The notes under the pieces were generated by a model, which was not told the DNA's origin, made no database searches, and saw only the letters and a list, made by a program, of their open reading frames with translations. This document shows positions 25,293-33,891 of a stretch of 64,000 nucleotides of DNA, piece after piece. Each line of letters begins with the position of its first letter. Position 1 is the first letter of the stretch. Origin of the DNA: Nonomuraea aurantiaca (GTDB lineage Bacteria; Actinomycetota; Actinomycetes; Streptosporangiales; Streptosporangiaceae). The position numbers and the translations under genes were made by a program. The stretch covers positions 124,001 through 188,000 of the forward strand of contig NZ_JAIWNB010000007.1 of the NCBI RefSeq assembly GCF_020215705.1, read 5' to 3'.

Positions 25293-27905
25293 GTGTTCGT
25301 CGGACGTCAGAAGCAGCTCGCCGCGCTGGCGGCCGCCCTGGAACGCACACCGGGCGCGGTGCTCGTCGTCGGGGAGGCGGGCATCGGCAAATCGGCCCTG
25401 GTACGCGAGTTCACGGGCGGCGTCGATGCGCTGGTGGCCGAGGGCGGCGCCGACCCGGGGACGGCCCTTCAGACGGCGGCCGCGCATGGGGTTCAGGCGG
25501 GCGTGCATGGTGTTCAGGGCGGTATGCCGTACGCGGTGTTCGTGCCGGTGCTGCGCCGCCTGGTCCGGGAGTACGGTGCCGAGCTCGTTCCCGGCGGCGG
25601 CCGGAATGGGCTGGCTCGGCTGCTGCCCGATCTCGGCGAGCTGGAGGAGCACCCGGAGCTGGGGCGGGCCCGGCTGTTCGAGGAGGTGCTGTTGCTGGTC
25701 GAGCGGGCGGCCGAGCGGCGGCCCGTCGTCCTCGTACTGGAAGATCTGCACTGGGTCGACCAGGCCAGCCGCGACCTGCTGGTCTTCCTGCTGCGCAACC
25801 TGACCCGGCCCGGCGTGCTGGTGATCGCGACCTCGCGGGAGCCGCTGCGCCTGCCCATGGCCGAGGTGCTCAAGGTCCCGCCGCTGGGCCGCGACGAGGT
25901 GGCGCGCATGCTCGGCGGCAGCGAGGGTGAGCAGGCCGACATCGACCGGATCGTGGCGCGTAGTGAGGGCAACCCGCTGTTCGTGGAGGCGCTGGCCGAC
26001 GCGGGCCCCGCCACCACGCCCGCGTCGCTGCGCGAGGTGCTGCTCGCCGGAGCCGAGCGGCTCGGCCGGGCCAGTCTGGACGTGCTGCGGATCGCCGCCG
26101 TGTCGTCGTCGGTGTCGCCCTCGTACGGGGCGAGCAGGACGCCGCACGAGGTGCTGCGGTCCGTGGCGGGGCTGGACGATCTGGCGCTCGACGAGGCGCT
26201 GCGGCCGGTCGTCCGGGCTCGGTTGCTGCTGGTGGACGGGGACGGCTACGTGTTCAGGCACACGTTGATCCGGGACGCCGTCTACGACGACCTGCTGCCG
26301 GGGGAGCGCATCCGGCTGCACACCCGCTGCGCCGAGGCGCGGCCCGAGCTGGCCGCCGACCACTGGTACGCGGCGGGCGACCGGCGCCGCGCCTTCGAAG
26401 CGGCCTGGCGGGCGGGCCGGTGGGAGCGCGTACTGGAACTGTGGGATCAGTCCGACTCACCTGATGACGGTTCCGACGGCGGTATGGATCACGCGGCGGT
26501 GCTGGAGCTGGCCGCCAAGGACGCGCTGCACGCGGGCGACGCCGAGCGGGCCGAGGAGCTCGCGAGCCGGGCGCTGGACGAGGTTCGCGACCCGCTGCGG
26601 GCCGCCCACCTGCTGGAGCTGCGGGTGGCCATCCGCGACCTGCTCGGTGAGGAGGGGCTGGCGGACCTGCGGGAGGCGATCCGGCTGGCGCCGCGCGAGG
26701 CCCGGCTGATCGGCGCCCTGGCCAACACGCTGGCCTGGAACGGCCAGGACGCCGAGGCCCGTACCCATGCCGAGGACGCGCTGGCGCTCGGCGACGCCAG
26801 GTCCCTGGTCACGCTGGCCGCGCTCACCGCGCTCGAAGGAGACCTGGCGACCGCGTCGCGACTGCACGCCGAGGCGCGGGCCGCCGCGCCCGACGACGAC
26901 ACGGTGCTGGCCGCGTACGCCGGCGAGGCCGACGTGCTGGAGGCGGCGGGCGAGCACGCCAGGGCGGAGGCGGTCGCGCGCCGGGGGATGGCGCAGGCCA
27001 AGCGCCTGGGCATGGCCCGCTCGCGCGGCGCCCACATCGCCGCGAACCTGGCCGAACCCCTGGCCTCGCTCGGTCGCTGGAAGGAGGCGCGCGAGGTCAT
27101 CGACGCGGCCTTGGCGCTCGACCCGCCGCCGATCCACCGGGCCTGGCTGCTGATGGTGCTCGGCACGGTCGCGGTGTGGGAGGGGTCGCTGGAGGAGGCG
27201 GCCGACGTTCTGGATCGGGCCAGGCCGCTGATGCGCGGGCGCTCACGCGGCTACGATTCGTGCCTGGAGCCGGACCTGCTCGAAGGCAGGCTCGCCGTCG
27301 CCGCCGGTGACGTGGAGCGGGCCGGGCGGCTGGCCGACCATGTGCTGTCCGCGCACGACCTGACGCTCAGCCGCCGTTACGCCTGGCCGCTGCTCGTGAT
27401 CGCCGCGCGTACGGGCCGGGTGCGCCAGGCGCCCGCGGGCATGGAGACGACGGGGCGGGTTCAGGAGGCGTACCGGGCGACGTTCGAGGCCGAGTGCGGG
27501 GGCTCGTGGGCGGCCGCCGTGGCCGCCTGGCGGACGGTCGGCCAGCCGTACGCGCTGGGACAGGCCCTGGTCAGGGCGGCCGAGCAGGATCCGGAGTCCG
27601 CACGCGAGCTGCTGCGTGAGGCCGCCGCGATCGCCGAGCGGCTGGGCTCGGCGCCGTTGCGGCAGGAGGTCGAGGCGGCCGCGGCCAGCGGCAGGGTGCG
27701 CCTGACGGCCGAGCCGGGGCTGTCGGCGCGGGAGCTGGAGGTGCTGGAGCTGGTGGCCGAGGGGCTGAGCAACAGGCAGATCGCCGAGCGGCTGTTCATC
27801 TCGGCCAGGACCTCGGGCGTCCATGTGTCCAACATCATGGCCAAGCTCGGCGTGGCCTCCCGGGTCGAGGCGGCGGCACTGGCCCGCCGTACCGGGCTCC
27901 TGTAA
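25293..27905 (+). CDS. Large ATP-binding LuxR-family regulator (LAL type)
   Basis: An 870-residue regulator: N-terminal STAND/AAA ATPase with Walker A VVGEAGIGKSALVREF (about residue 28), Walker B VVLVLEDLHWVD and sensor-like IATSREP. A long helical TPR-like middle follows (about 380-780, many AEARTHAEDALALGDA-type repeats), then a C-terminal LuxR helix-turn-helix (LSARELEVLELVAEGLSNRQ). LAL regulators such as MalT switch on target promoters when they bind a ligand and ATP. The start is GTG 25293. It is divergent from the MFS gene at 24077-25219, a likely target. Confidence 0.9.
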   Translation: MFVGRQKQLAALAAALERTPGAVLVVGEAGIGKSALVREFTGGVDALVAEGGADPGTALQTAAAHGVQAGVHGVQGGMPYAVFVPVLRRLVREYGAELVPGGGRNGLARLLPDLGELEEHPELGRARLFEEVLLLVERAAERRPVVLVLEDLHWVDQASRDLLVFLLRNLTRPGVLVIATSREPLRLPMAEVLKVPPLGRDEVARMLGGSEGEQADIDRIVARSEGNPLFVEALADAGPATTPASLREVLLAGAERLGRASLDVLRIAAVSSSVSPSYGASRTPHEVLRSVAGLDDLALDEALRPVVRARLLLVDGDGYVFRHTLIRDAVYDDLLPGERIRLHTRCAEARPELAADHWYAAGDRRRAFEAAWRAGRWERVLELWDQSDSPDDGSDGGMDHAAVLELAAKDALHAGDAERAEELASRALDEVRDPLRAAHLLELRVAIRDLLGEEGLADLREAIRLAPREARLIGALANTLAWNGQDAEARTHAEDALALGDARSLVTLAALTALEGDLATASRLHAEARAAAPDDDTVLAAYAGEADVLEAAGEHARAEAVARRGMAQAKRLGMARSRGAHIAANLAEPLASLGRWKEAREVIDAALALDPPPIHRAWLLMVLGTVAVWEGSLEEAADVLDRARPLMRGRSRGYDSCLEPDLLEGRLAVAAGDVERAGRLADHVLSAHDLTLSRRYAWPLLVIAARTGRVRQAPAGMETTGRVQEAYRATFEAECGGSWAAAVAAWRTVGQPYALGQALVRAAEQDPESARELLREAAAIAERLGSAPLRQEVEAAAASGRVRLTAEPGLSARELEVLELVAEGLSNRQIAERLFISARTSGVHVSNIMAKLGVASRVEAAALARRTGLL

Positions 27906-27973
27906 GGCGCTGTCGTCGGCGTCCGATCGTGGCTAGCCGCCGCGCTCCGGGCCACGTCACAGTGGGTCGGGTG

Positions 27974-29314
27974 ATGGATGCGGACAATCTGTACGCGGTG
28001 CTCAGGAGCCGCGATCGGCGCTTCGACGGGCGGTTCTTCGTCGGGGTCGTCACCACGGGCGTCTACTGCCGGCCGAGCTGCCCGGCGGCCATGCCCAAGC
28101 CGGAGAACCTGCGGCTCTACCCCTCAGCCGCGGCCGCCCAGCAGGCGGGCCACCGGGCCTGCAAGCGCTGCCGGCCCGACGCGGCGCCCGGCTCGCCCGA
28201 CTGGAACCTGCGGGCCGACGTGGCCGGCCGGGCGATACGGCTGATCGCCGACGGGCTGGTGGACCGGGAGGGCGTCTCTGGGCTGGCCGCCCGGCTCGGC
28301 TACAGCGAGCGGCAGCTGCACCGGCTCCTGCTGGCCGAGCTGGGCGCCGGGCCGCAGGCGCTGGCCAGAGCGCAGCGGGCGCAGACCGCGCGGGTCCTGC
28401 TGGAGTCGACGGGGTTGGGGGCGGGGGAGGTGGCGTTCGCGGCGGGGTTCGCGAGCATCAGGCAGTTCAACCAGACGATCAGGCAGCTGTACGGGCTGAC
28501 GCCGACCGAGCTGCGGCCGCGAGCTTTTGGGTACCCTGCGACCGAGCGGGGCTCCGTGGAAGGCTCGCGGGCTGTCCGGGTCGAGGTGCGGCTGGCCTAC
28601 CGGCCGCCGCTGGACGAGGAGGCGCTGTTCACCTACCTGGCGAGGCAGGCCGTGCCCGGGGTCGAGGAGGGCGGGGCCGGGTTCTACCGAAGGTCGCTGC
28701 GCCTGCCGCACGGGACAGGAGTGGTCGGCGTCATGGACGGCGGCGATCACATGCGGTGCGAGCTGCTGCTGGCGGACGTCAGGGACCTGGCCGTCGCCGT
28801 GCGGCGGTGCCGGGTGCTGCTCGACCTCGACGCCGACCCGCGCGAGATCGAGGAGGTGCTCGGTGCGGACCCGGTGCTCGCCCCGCTGGTCACGGCCCGT
28901 CCAGGGCTGCGCGCGCCGGGCCACGTGGACCCGGCCGAGCTGGCCGTACGCGCGATGTGCGGGCAGGGGGAGGAGCTGGCGGAACTGGTCGAGCGCTTCG
29001 GCGAGCCGCTGGGCAGCCCGGCCGGGGCCGTGACCCACCTGTTCCCGCCGATGGCGGCGCTGGCCGAGGTCGTCCCGATCGCCGAGGCACTGGTCACCGG
29101 GCGGCTCACGCTCGATCCGGGCGCCGATCGGGACGAGGCCGAGCGGCAACTGCGCGCCGTACCCGGCGTGGACGAGCGGACCGCCGCCTACATCCGCATG
29201 CGCGCGCTCGCCGACCCCGACGTCTTCCTGCCCACCCAGCGGGTACGGCAGGCGCCCGCGAGCTGGCGCCCCTGGCGCTCCTACGCCATGCACCACCTGT
29301 GGGCCGCGGCGTGA
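27974..29314 (+). CDS. AdaA-AlkA fusion with a degraded glycosylase half
   Basis: A 446-residue protein. Residues 1-85 are the Ada zinc domain with four Cys (VYCRPSCP and CKRCRPD), able to take methyl groups from phosphotriesters. Residues 90-175 are the AraC-type helix-turn-helix. The rest is AlkA-like (3-methyladenine glycosylase II). The start and end of AlkA are recognisable (GLRAPGHVDPAELAVRAM; SWRPWRSYAMHHLW). However, the LGQQVS-type segment reads CGQGEEL, the hairpin GIGPWTA reads GVDERTA, and FLPTD reads FLPTQ followed by a deletion of roughly 20 residues, so the catalytic Asp is absent. Regulation by alkylation is plausible; base excision is not. ATG 27974 is preferred over GTG 27929. 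Confidence 0.85.
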   Translation: MDADNLYAVLRSRDRRFDGRFFVGVVTTGVYCRPSCPAAMPKPENLRLYPSAAAAQQAGHRACKRCRPDAAPGSPDWNLRADVAGRAIRLIADGLVDREGVSGLAARLGYSERQLHRLLLAELGAGPQALARAQRAQTARVLLESTGLGAGEVAFAAGFASIRQFNQTIRQLYGLTPTELRPRAFGYPATERGSVEGSRAVRVEVRLAYRPPLDEEALFTYLARQAVPGVEEGGAGFYRRSLRLPHGTGVVGVMDGGDHMRCELLLADVRDLAVAVRRCRVLLDLDADPREIEEVLGADPVLAPLVTARPGLRAPGHVDPAELAVRAMCGQGEELAELVERFGEPLGSPAGAVTHLFPPMAALAEVVPIAEALVTGRLTLDPGADRDEAERQLRAVPGVDERTAAYIRMRALADPDVFLPTQRVRQAPASWRPWRSYAMHHLWAAA

Positions 29315-30483
29315 CGCTCACCGTTCTGGTCGCGCGGGACTTCCGCAGGCTGTGGATCGGCTCGTCCATCTCGCTGATCGGCGACGGCATGACGCTCGTG
29401 GCCCTGTCCTGGCTGGTGCTCAACGGGCCGGGCGGTGTCGGCGCGCTCAGCCTGCTGGCCGCCTGCTACACCGCTCCGGTGCTGGCCGGCGGGCTGGCCG
29501 TGGGCCCGCTGCTCGACCGCTTCGACAAGCGGCACGTGCTGGCCGCCGACAGCCTGATCAGGGGCGTCGCGGTGGCCACCGTGCCGCTGACGGCCGTGCT
29601 GGGCGGCGTGCCGGGGTGGCTGCCGTTCGTCGTGGCGGCCCTGCACGGCCTGCTCAAGATGGTGCCCATGGCCGGTGTGCCCGCCGCCATCCCGGACCTC
29701 GTCGAGCCGGACGCGCTCGACAAGGCCAACGCGCTGGAGTCCCTGGCGTACGCCGTGTCCGGAATCGTGGGCTATGCCCTGGCCGGGACGTTGATCGAGG
29801 CCATTGGCGCGGTGAACGTCCTCGCTCTCGACGCGGCCAGCTACCTGTGCTTCGCCGTGGCCGCGCTGCTGGTCCGCACGCCACTGCGGCCGCACGCGAC
29901 GCCGGAGACGGGCCGGTCGCGCCTGGGCCACCTGCTGCGCGATCGGGCGCTGGTGCGCACGACGCTGGCGTTCATGGCGTTCAACATCGCCGAGGGTGCC
30001 CTGGTGCTGGTCGCCGGGCCGTGGTTGGCCAAGGACCAGGTGCCCGGCGGCCCGGCCACGTTGGCGCTGCTGCTGAGCGCCCTGTCGGTAGGGGAGCTGG
30101 TGGGCGGGTTCCTGGCCGGGTTGTGGAAGCCGGGCGTCAGCCGGATGCGGGCGATCGGGTTGGCGCAGCTCGTCGCGGCGGCCGGATTCCTGGCGCTGCT
30201 GGCCGTACCTCAGCGGTGGGTGCTCGCGGCCGGGTTCCTGCTGATCGGGGCGGCGGGCGTGGTGATGACCATCTGGGCCCAGTCGCTGCGCATGGAGCTG
30301 ATCCCGCCCGCCCTGCGCGGCCGCGCGTTCAGCGTGCTCCGTACGCTCATGCAGGCCACACCGCCGGTCGGCGCCGCCGCCGTCGCCCCGCTCCTGGCCG
30401 GCGGGAACCTCACGCTGACCGCCGTCCTCATGGCCGCTCTGGCCGGGATGCCCGCTCTCCTCCTGCTCCTGCCGCGCGGCTGA
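29311..30483 (+). CDS. MFS transporter (390 aa)
   Basis: A 390-residue transporter starting at GTG 29311, overlapping the AdaA-AlkA stop by four bases. It begins ARDFRRLWIGSSISLIGDGM, the typical start of the enterobactin-exporter-like MFS group, and has about 12 spans with a FDKRHVLAADSLIRGVAVA loop. Co-translation with the DNA-repair fusion suggests joint control by the Ada regulator. Its last 56 bp overlap the convergent ABC ATPase gene. The substrate is unknown. Confidence 0.87.
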   Translation: MTLTVLVARDFRRLWIGSSISLIGDGMTLVALSWLVLNGPGGVGALSLLAACYTAPVLAGGLAVGPLLDRFDKRHVLAADSLIRGVAVATVPLTAVLGGVPGWLPFVVAALHGLLKMVPMAGVPAAIPDLVEPDALDKANALESLAYAVSGIVGYALAGTLIEAIGAVNVLALDAASYLCFAVAALLVRTPLRPHATPETGRSRLGHLLRDRALVRTTLAFMAFNIAEGALVLVAGPWLAKDQVPGGPATLALLLSALSVGELVGGFLAGLWKPGVSRMRAIGLAQLVAAAGFLALLAVPQRWVLAAGFLLIGAAGVVMTIWAQSLRMELIPPALRGRAFSVLRTLMQATPPVGAAAVAPLLAGGNLTLTAVLMAALAGMPALLLLLPRG

Positions 30484-31312
30484 GCCGGGGCACGCTGTCG
30501 AGGAGCTTGCGCGTGTACGGGTGGGCGGGGGAGCCGAGTACGGCCAGGGTGGGGCCCTGCTCGACGACGCGTCCGCGTTCGAGCACGGCCGTGTCCCGGC
30601 AGAGGGCCGCCACCACGGTCAGGTCGTGCGAGACCATCACCACTGCCATGCCCCGGCTCTCGCCCAGCTCGGCCAGCAGCTCGACGACACGTACCCGGGT
30701 CGAGACGTCGAGCGCGCTGACCGGCTCGTCGGCGAGCAGCACCTTCGGCTCGCAGACGATGGCCCTGGCGATCGCGATGCGCTGCCGTTGCCCGCCCGAG
30801 AACTCGTGCGGGTAGCGGCGCGCCGCGTCGGCGGGCAGCCCGACCGCCCGCAGCGCCTCGGCCACCCGATCCCCCGCCTCGTCGCGCGAGCCGAGCAGTC
30901 TCAGCGAGCGCAGCGGCTCGGAGACGATCCGGCCCACACGCTGCCGGGGATCGAGGGAGGAGTACGGGTCCTGGAACACGGGCTGCACGTTCCGCCGGAA
31001 CTCGCGGCCACTGGGCTCCCCGCCGTCGAACAGGATCCGGCCACTGCTCGGCCTGGCCAGGCCGAGCAGCAGCCGTAGCAGCGTCGTCTTGCCCGCGCCG
31101 GACTCGCCGACCAGGGCCAGGCTGCGCCCAGGGGAGACGGCGACCGACACGCCGGTGAGCACGGGGGCCGCCTTCCGGTAGGCGAATCCCACGTCGCGAG
31201 CCTCCAGCACCGCGCTGCCCCCGGATCCTGCGCGGGCGGCGTTCGCGGCGTCATGCGATTCTGCGCGATCGGCGTTCTCGGCGTCATCCGGTCCGGCTCC
31301 AGCGGGGTTCAT
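30428..31312 (-). CDS. OppF/DppF-type ABC importer ATPase
   Basis: A 294-residue ATPase, last gene of the second peptide-type importer. Walker A is GESGAGKTTLLRLLLG, Q-loop NVQPVFQDPYSSLDP, signature FSGGQRQRIAIARAI, Walker B VLLADEPVSALDV and switch His VMVSHDLTVV. ATG 31312 overlaps the OppD-type stop (ATGA). The first ~35 residues are an Ala/Asp/Asn-rich leader with near-repeats (AENADRAESHDAANAARAG) not seen in normal family members. It lacks the cysteine tail. The 3' end overlaps the convergent MFS gene. Confidence 0.9.
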   Translation of the reverse strand: MNPAGAGPDDAENADRAESHDAANAARAGSGGSAVLEARDVGFAYRKAAPVLTGVSVAVSPGRSLALVGESGAGKTTLLRLLLGLARPSSGRILFDGGEPSGREFRRNVQPVFQDPYSSLDPRQRVGRIVSEPLRSLRLLGSRDEAGDRVAEALRAVGLPADAARRYPHEFSGGQRQRIAIARAIVCEPKVLLADEPVSALDVSTRVRVVELLAELGESRGMAVVMVSHDLTVVAALCRDTAVLERGRVVEQGPTLAVLGSPAHPYTRKLLDSVPRLSRAAGAGGERASRPERP

Positions 31313-32100
31313 GGCGCCATCCGATCCAGCTCGCCTTCCAGCTCCCACGCGCTGTTCACCAGCGAGCGGGTGTACGCGTGCCGGGGCTCGTACACGATGT
31401 CGCGCACGCTGCCCGACTCGACCGCCACCCCCTCCTTCAGCACCACGATCCGGTCCGTAACCCCCGCCACGACGGCCAGGTCGTGACTGATGAACAACAA
31501 CGCCATCCCCCTGCTCGCGACCAGCCCGTCGAGCAGCGTCAGCACCTCGGCCTGGACGGTGACGTCCAAGGCCGTGGTCGGCTCGTCGGCGATCAGCAGC
31601 TTCGGCCGGCAGGCCAGGGCCATGGCGATGGCCACCCGTTGCCGCTGGCCGCCGGAGATCTCGTGCGGGTACGCCCGCGCCACGCGCTCGTCGAGCCGCA
31701 CCTCGGCCAAGGCCGCCATGACCGCGGCGCGCAGCGGGCCGCCGCGTAGCCGCTGGTGGCGGCGGAGCGGCTCGGCGAGCTGGTGGCCGACGCGCATCAG
31801 CGGGTCGAGCGCCGTGAGCGGCTCCTGGAAGACGACGGCCGCCGCCCGGCCGCGCACCCCGTCGAGCTTGCCGTCCCGCGCGCCGACGATCTCCGTGCCG
31901 TCCAGTACGGCACTGCCGTGCGCGGTCATGCCGGCCGGGAGCAGGCCCATGACGGCCAGCGCGGTCAGCGACTTGCCGGAGCCGGACTCGCCGATCAGGC
32001 CGAGCCGGTCACCGGTGCCCACGGTGAAGGACACGCCGGTGACCAGCTCGCGGCCGTCCGCCCGTCGTACCGTGAGGTCCTTGACGTCCAGCAGGCTCAT
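31309..32100 (-). CDS. OppD/DppD-type ABC importer ATPase
   Basis: A 263-residue ATPase starting at ATG 32100 after a GGAGGA site. Walker A is GESGSGKSLTALAVMG, Q-loop VVFQEPLTALDPLMR, signature EISGGQRQRVAIAMAL, Walker B LLIADEPTTALDV and switch His LFISHDLAVV. It is translationally coupled on both sides. The short C-terminus lacks the cysteine-containing oligopeptide extension. Confidence 0.9.
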   Translation of the reverse strand: MSLLDVKDLTVRRADGRELVTGVSFTVGTGDRLGLIGESGSGKSLTALAVMGLLPAGMTAHGSAVLDGTEIVGARDGKLDGVRGRAAAVVFQEPLTALDPLMRVGHQLAEPLRRHQRLRGGPLRAAVMAALAEVRLDERVARAYPHEISGGQRQRVAIAMALACRPKLLIADEPTTALDVTVQAEVLTLLDGLVASRGMALLFISHDLAVVAGVTDRIVVLKEGVAVESGSVRDIVYEPRHAYTRSLVNSAWELEGELDRMAP

Positions 32101-32909
32101 CGGCTCCTCCGGCGGGTCGGATCGGCCAGGTCTCTGAAGCCGTCGGCGACCAGGTTCACGCCCACGACGAGCACAACGAGCAGCACGCCCGGCGCGATGG
32201 CGCCGGTCGGCGCGGTGAGCACGGTGGCCTGGGCCTCCTGCAGCAGCCGTCCCCATGAGGCGTTCGGCGGCGGGGGGCCGAGGCCGAGGTAGGACAGGGA
32301 CGCCTCGGCCAGTACGGCCAGACCGAGCTGCAGGGCCAGGTTGACCAGCAGCGTCGGCCAGATGTTCGGCAGCACGTGCTCGGTCACGACGCGCGGCCAC
32401 GAGGTGCCCGAGGTACGGGAGGCCGTGATGTAGTCCTGGGCCAGGACCCGCTTGACCAGCACCCGCGTCAGCCGCGCGACGATCGCCGACATCGCCAGCC
32501 CGATCGCCAGCACGGCCGAGCCCAGCGACGCCTGCCGTACCGCGACCACCAGCATGGCCAGCAGCAGCGTGGGGAAGGCGATGAGGATGTCGAGCACGGC
32601 GGAGATCGTGTCGTCCAGCCACCGGGTCGCGAACCCGGCCAGCAGCCCGGCGGTCACCCCGAGCACGCCGCCGACCAGCACGGAGCCGAAGCCGACCGTC
32701 AAAGCGATGCGCGCGCCGACCATGAGCCGGCTGAGCAGGTCGCGGCCGAGCTTGTCGGTGCCGAGCCAGTGCGCGCCGCCGGGCGGGACGAGCCGCCCGC
32801 CCGAGGTGTCGGACGGGTCGTACGGCAGCCAGAGCAGCGAGACCACGGCGACCGCGCACACCAGCGCCACCAGCACACAGCCGATCAGGAACGTCGGCGA
32901 CCTCTTCAC
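32097..32909 (-). CDS. OppC/DppC-type ABC importer permease
   Basis: A 270-residue permease with the first span FLIGCVLVALVCAVAVVSLL, the DppC signature HWLGTDKLGRDLLSRLMVGA and the coupling loop YITASRTSGTSWPRVVTEHV. It overlaps the ATPase start by four bases. It forms the channel with the permease encoded just upstream. Confidence 0.9.
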   Translation of the reverse strand: MKRSPTFLIGCVLVALVCAVAVVSLLWLPYDPSDTSGGRLVPPGGAHWLGTDKLGRDLLSRLMVGARIALTVGFGSVLVGGVLGVTAGLLAGFATRWLDDTISAVLDILIAFPTLLLAMLVVAVRQASLGSAVLAIGLAMSAIVARLTRVLVKRVLAQDYITASRTSGTSWPRVVTEHVLPNIWPTLLVNLALQLGLAVLAEASLSYLGLGPPPPNASWGRLLQEAQATVLTAPTGAIAPGVLLVVLVVGVNLVADGFRDLADPTRRRSR

Positions 32910-32925
32910 GGCCCGCCCCCGCTTC

Positions 32926-33891
32926 TCATGGCCGGCCTCCGGCGAGGTGGGCGCGGAGTCGCGGATCGACGAGCCGCTGCACCAGGTCGGCGGCGAACCC
33001 GATCACCAGCACCGCGAAGGTGCTGACCACCAGAACGCCCTGGATGACCGGATAGTCGTGCTCGGCGATCCCCTTCACCAGCATCCCGCCCAGCCCCGGC
33101 AGCGCGAACACGCTCTCCACCACCACCGCGCCGAGGAACGTGGTGGCCAGCTCGATGCCGAGGATCGAGATGACCGGGACAGCCGCGTTGCGCAGCCCGT
33201 GCCGCCACATCGCGCCGACGAAGGACGAGCCGAGCGCTCTGGCCGTACGCAGATAGTCGGCGCCGAGCACGTCCACCGTGGCCGAGCGGACGTAGCGGAT
33301 CAGCGAGGCCGACATGACCAGCGCGATCGTCACCACGGGCAGGGCCAGTGAGGTCAGCGCGGCGGCCGGGTCTTCCCACTCGTGCCGGGGGAACCCACCG
33401 GCCGGCAGCACCCGCAGCCGCAGCGCGAACACCGTGACCAGCAGCATCCCGATCCAGAAGACCGGCACCGCGATGCCGAGCTGCGACACCCCGTTCAGCA
33501 GCGGCCCGTACCAGCGGTCCGCCCGGTAGGCGGCCAGAAAGCCGACCGGCACCGCGACCACCACCGCCAGCAGGAACGACAGCAGCGTCAGCGGCACCGT
33601 CACCACCAGCCGGGAGGCGATCTCCTGCCCCACGGGCAGCGTGCTGACGAACGAGGTGCCCAGGTCGAACCGGGCCAGCCCGCCCAGCCAGGAGCCGAAC
33701 TGCTCGGGCAACGGCCGGTCCGACCCGATCTGGTGCCGGGCCGCCGCGATCTGCTCCGGCGTGGCCCCGACCGACAGCAGCGAGTTCGCCGGATCACCGG
33801 GCAGCAGCCGGAGCAGCAGGAACAGCAGCGTCGCCGCCAGCAGCAGCGAGCCCAGCAGGAAGGCCGTCCGGCGCAGCAGGTAGCGCGCCAT
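32926..33891 (-). CDS. OppB/DppB-type ABC importer permease
   Basis: A 321-residue permease beginning MARYLLRRTAFLLGSLLLAA, with the family-typical LLPGDPANSLL. The coupling loop is DYLRTARALGSSFVGAMWRH, followed by the spans VVVESVFALPGLGGML and VLVVSTFAVLVIGF. Its ATG shares one base with the stop of the binding-protein gene, and 16 bp separate it from the next permease. Confidence 0.9.
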   Translation of the reverse strand: MARYLLRRTAFLLGSLLLAATLLFLLLRLLPGDPANSLLSVGATPEQIAAARHQIGSDRPLPEQFGSWLGGLARFDLGTSFVSTLPVGQEIASRLVVTVPLTLLSFLLAVVVAVPVGFLAAYRADRWYGPLLNGVSQLGIAVPVFWIGMLLVTVFALRLRVLPAGGFPRHEWEDPAAALTSLALPVVTIALVMSASLIRYVRSATVDVLGADYLRTARALGSSFVGAMWRHGLRNAAVPVISILGIELATTFLGAVVVESVFALPGLGGMLVKGIAEHDYPVIQGVLVVSTFAVLVIGFAADLVQRLVDPRLRAHLAGGRP

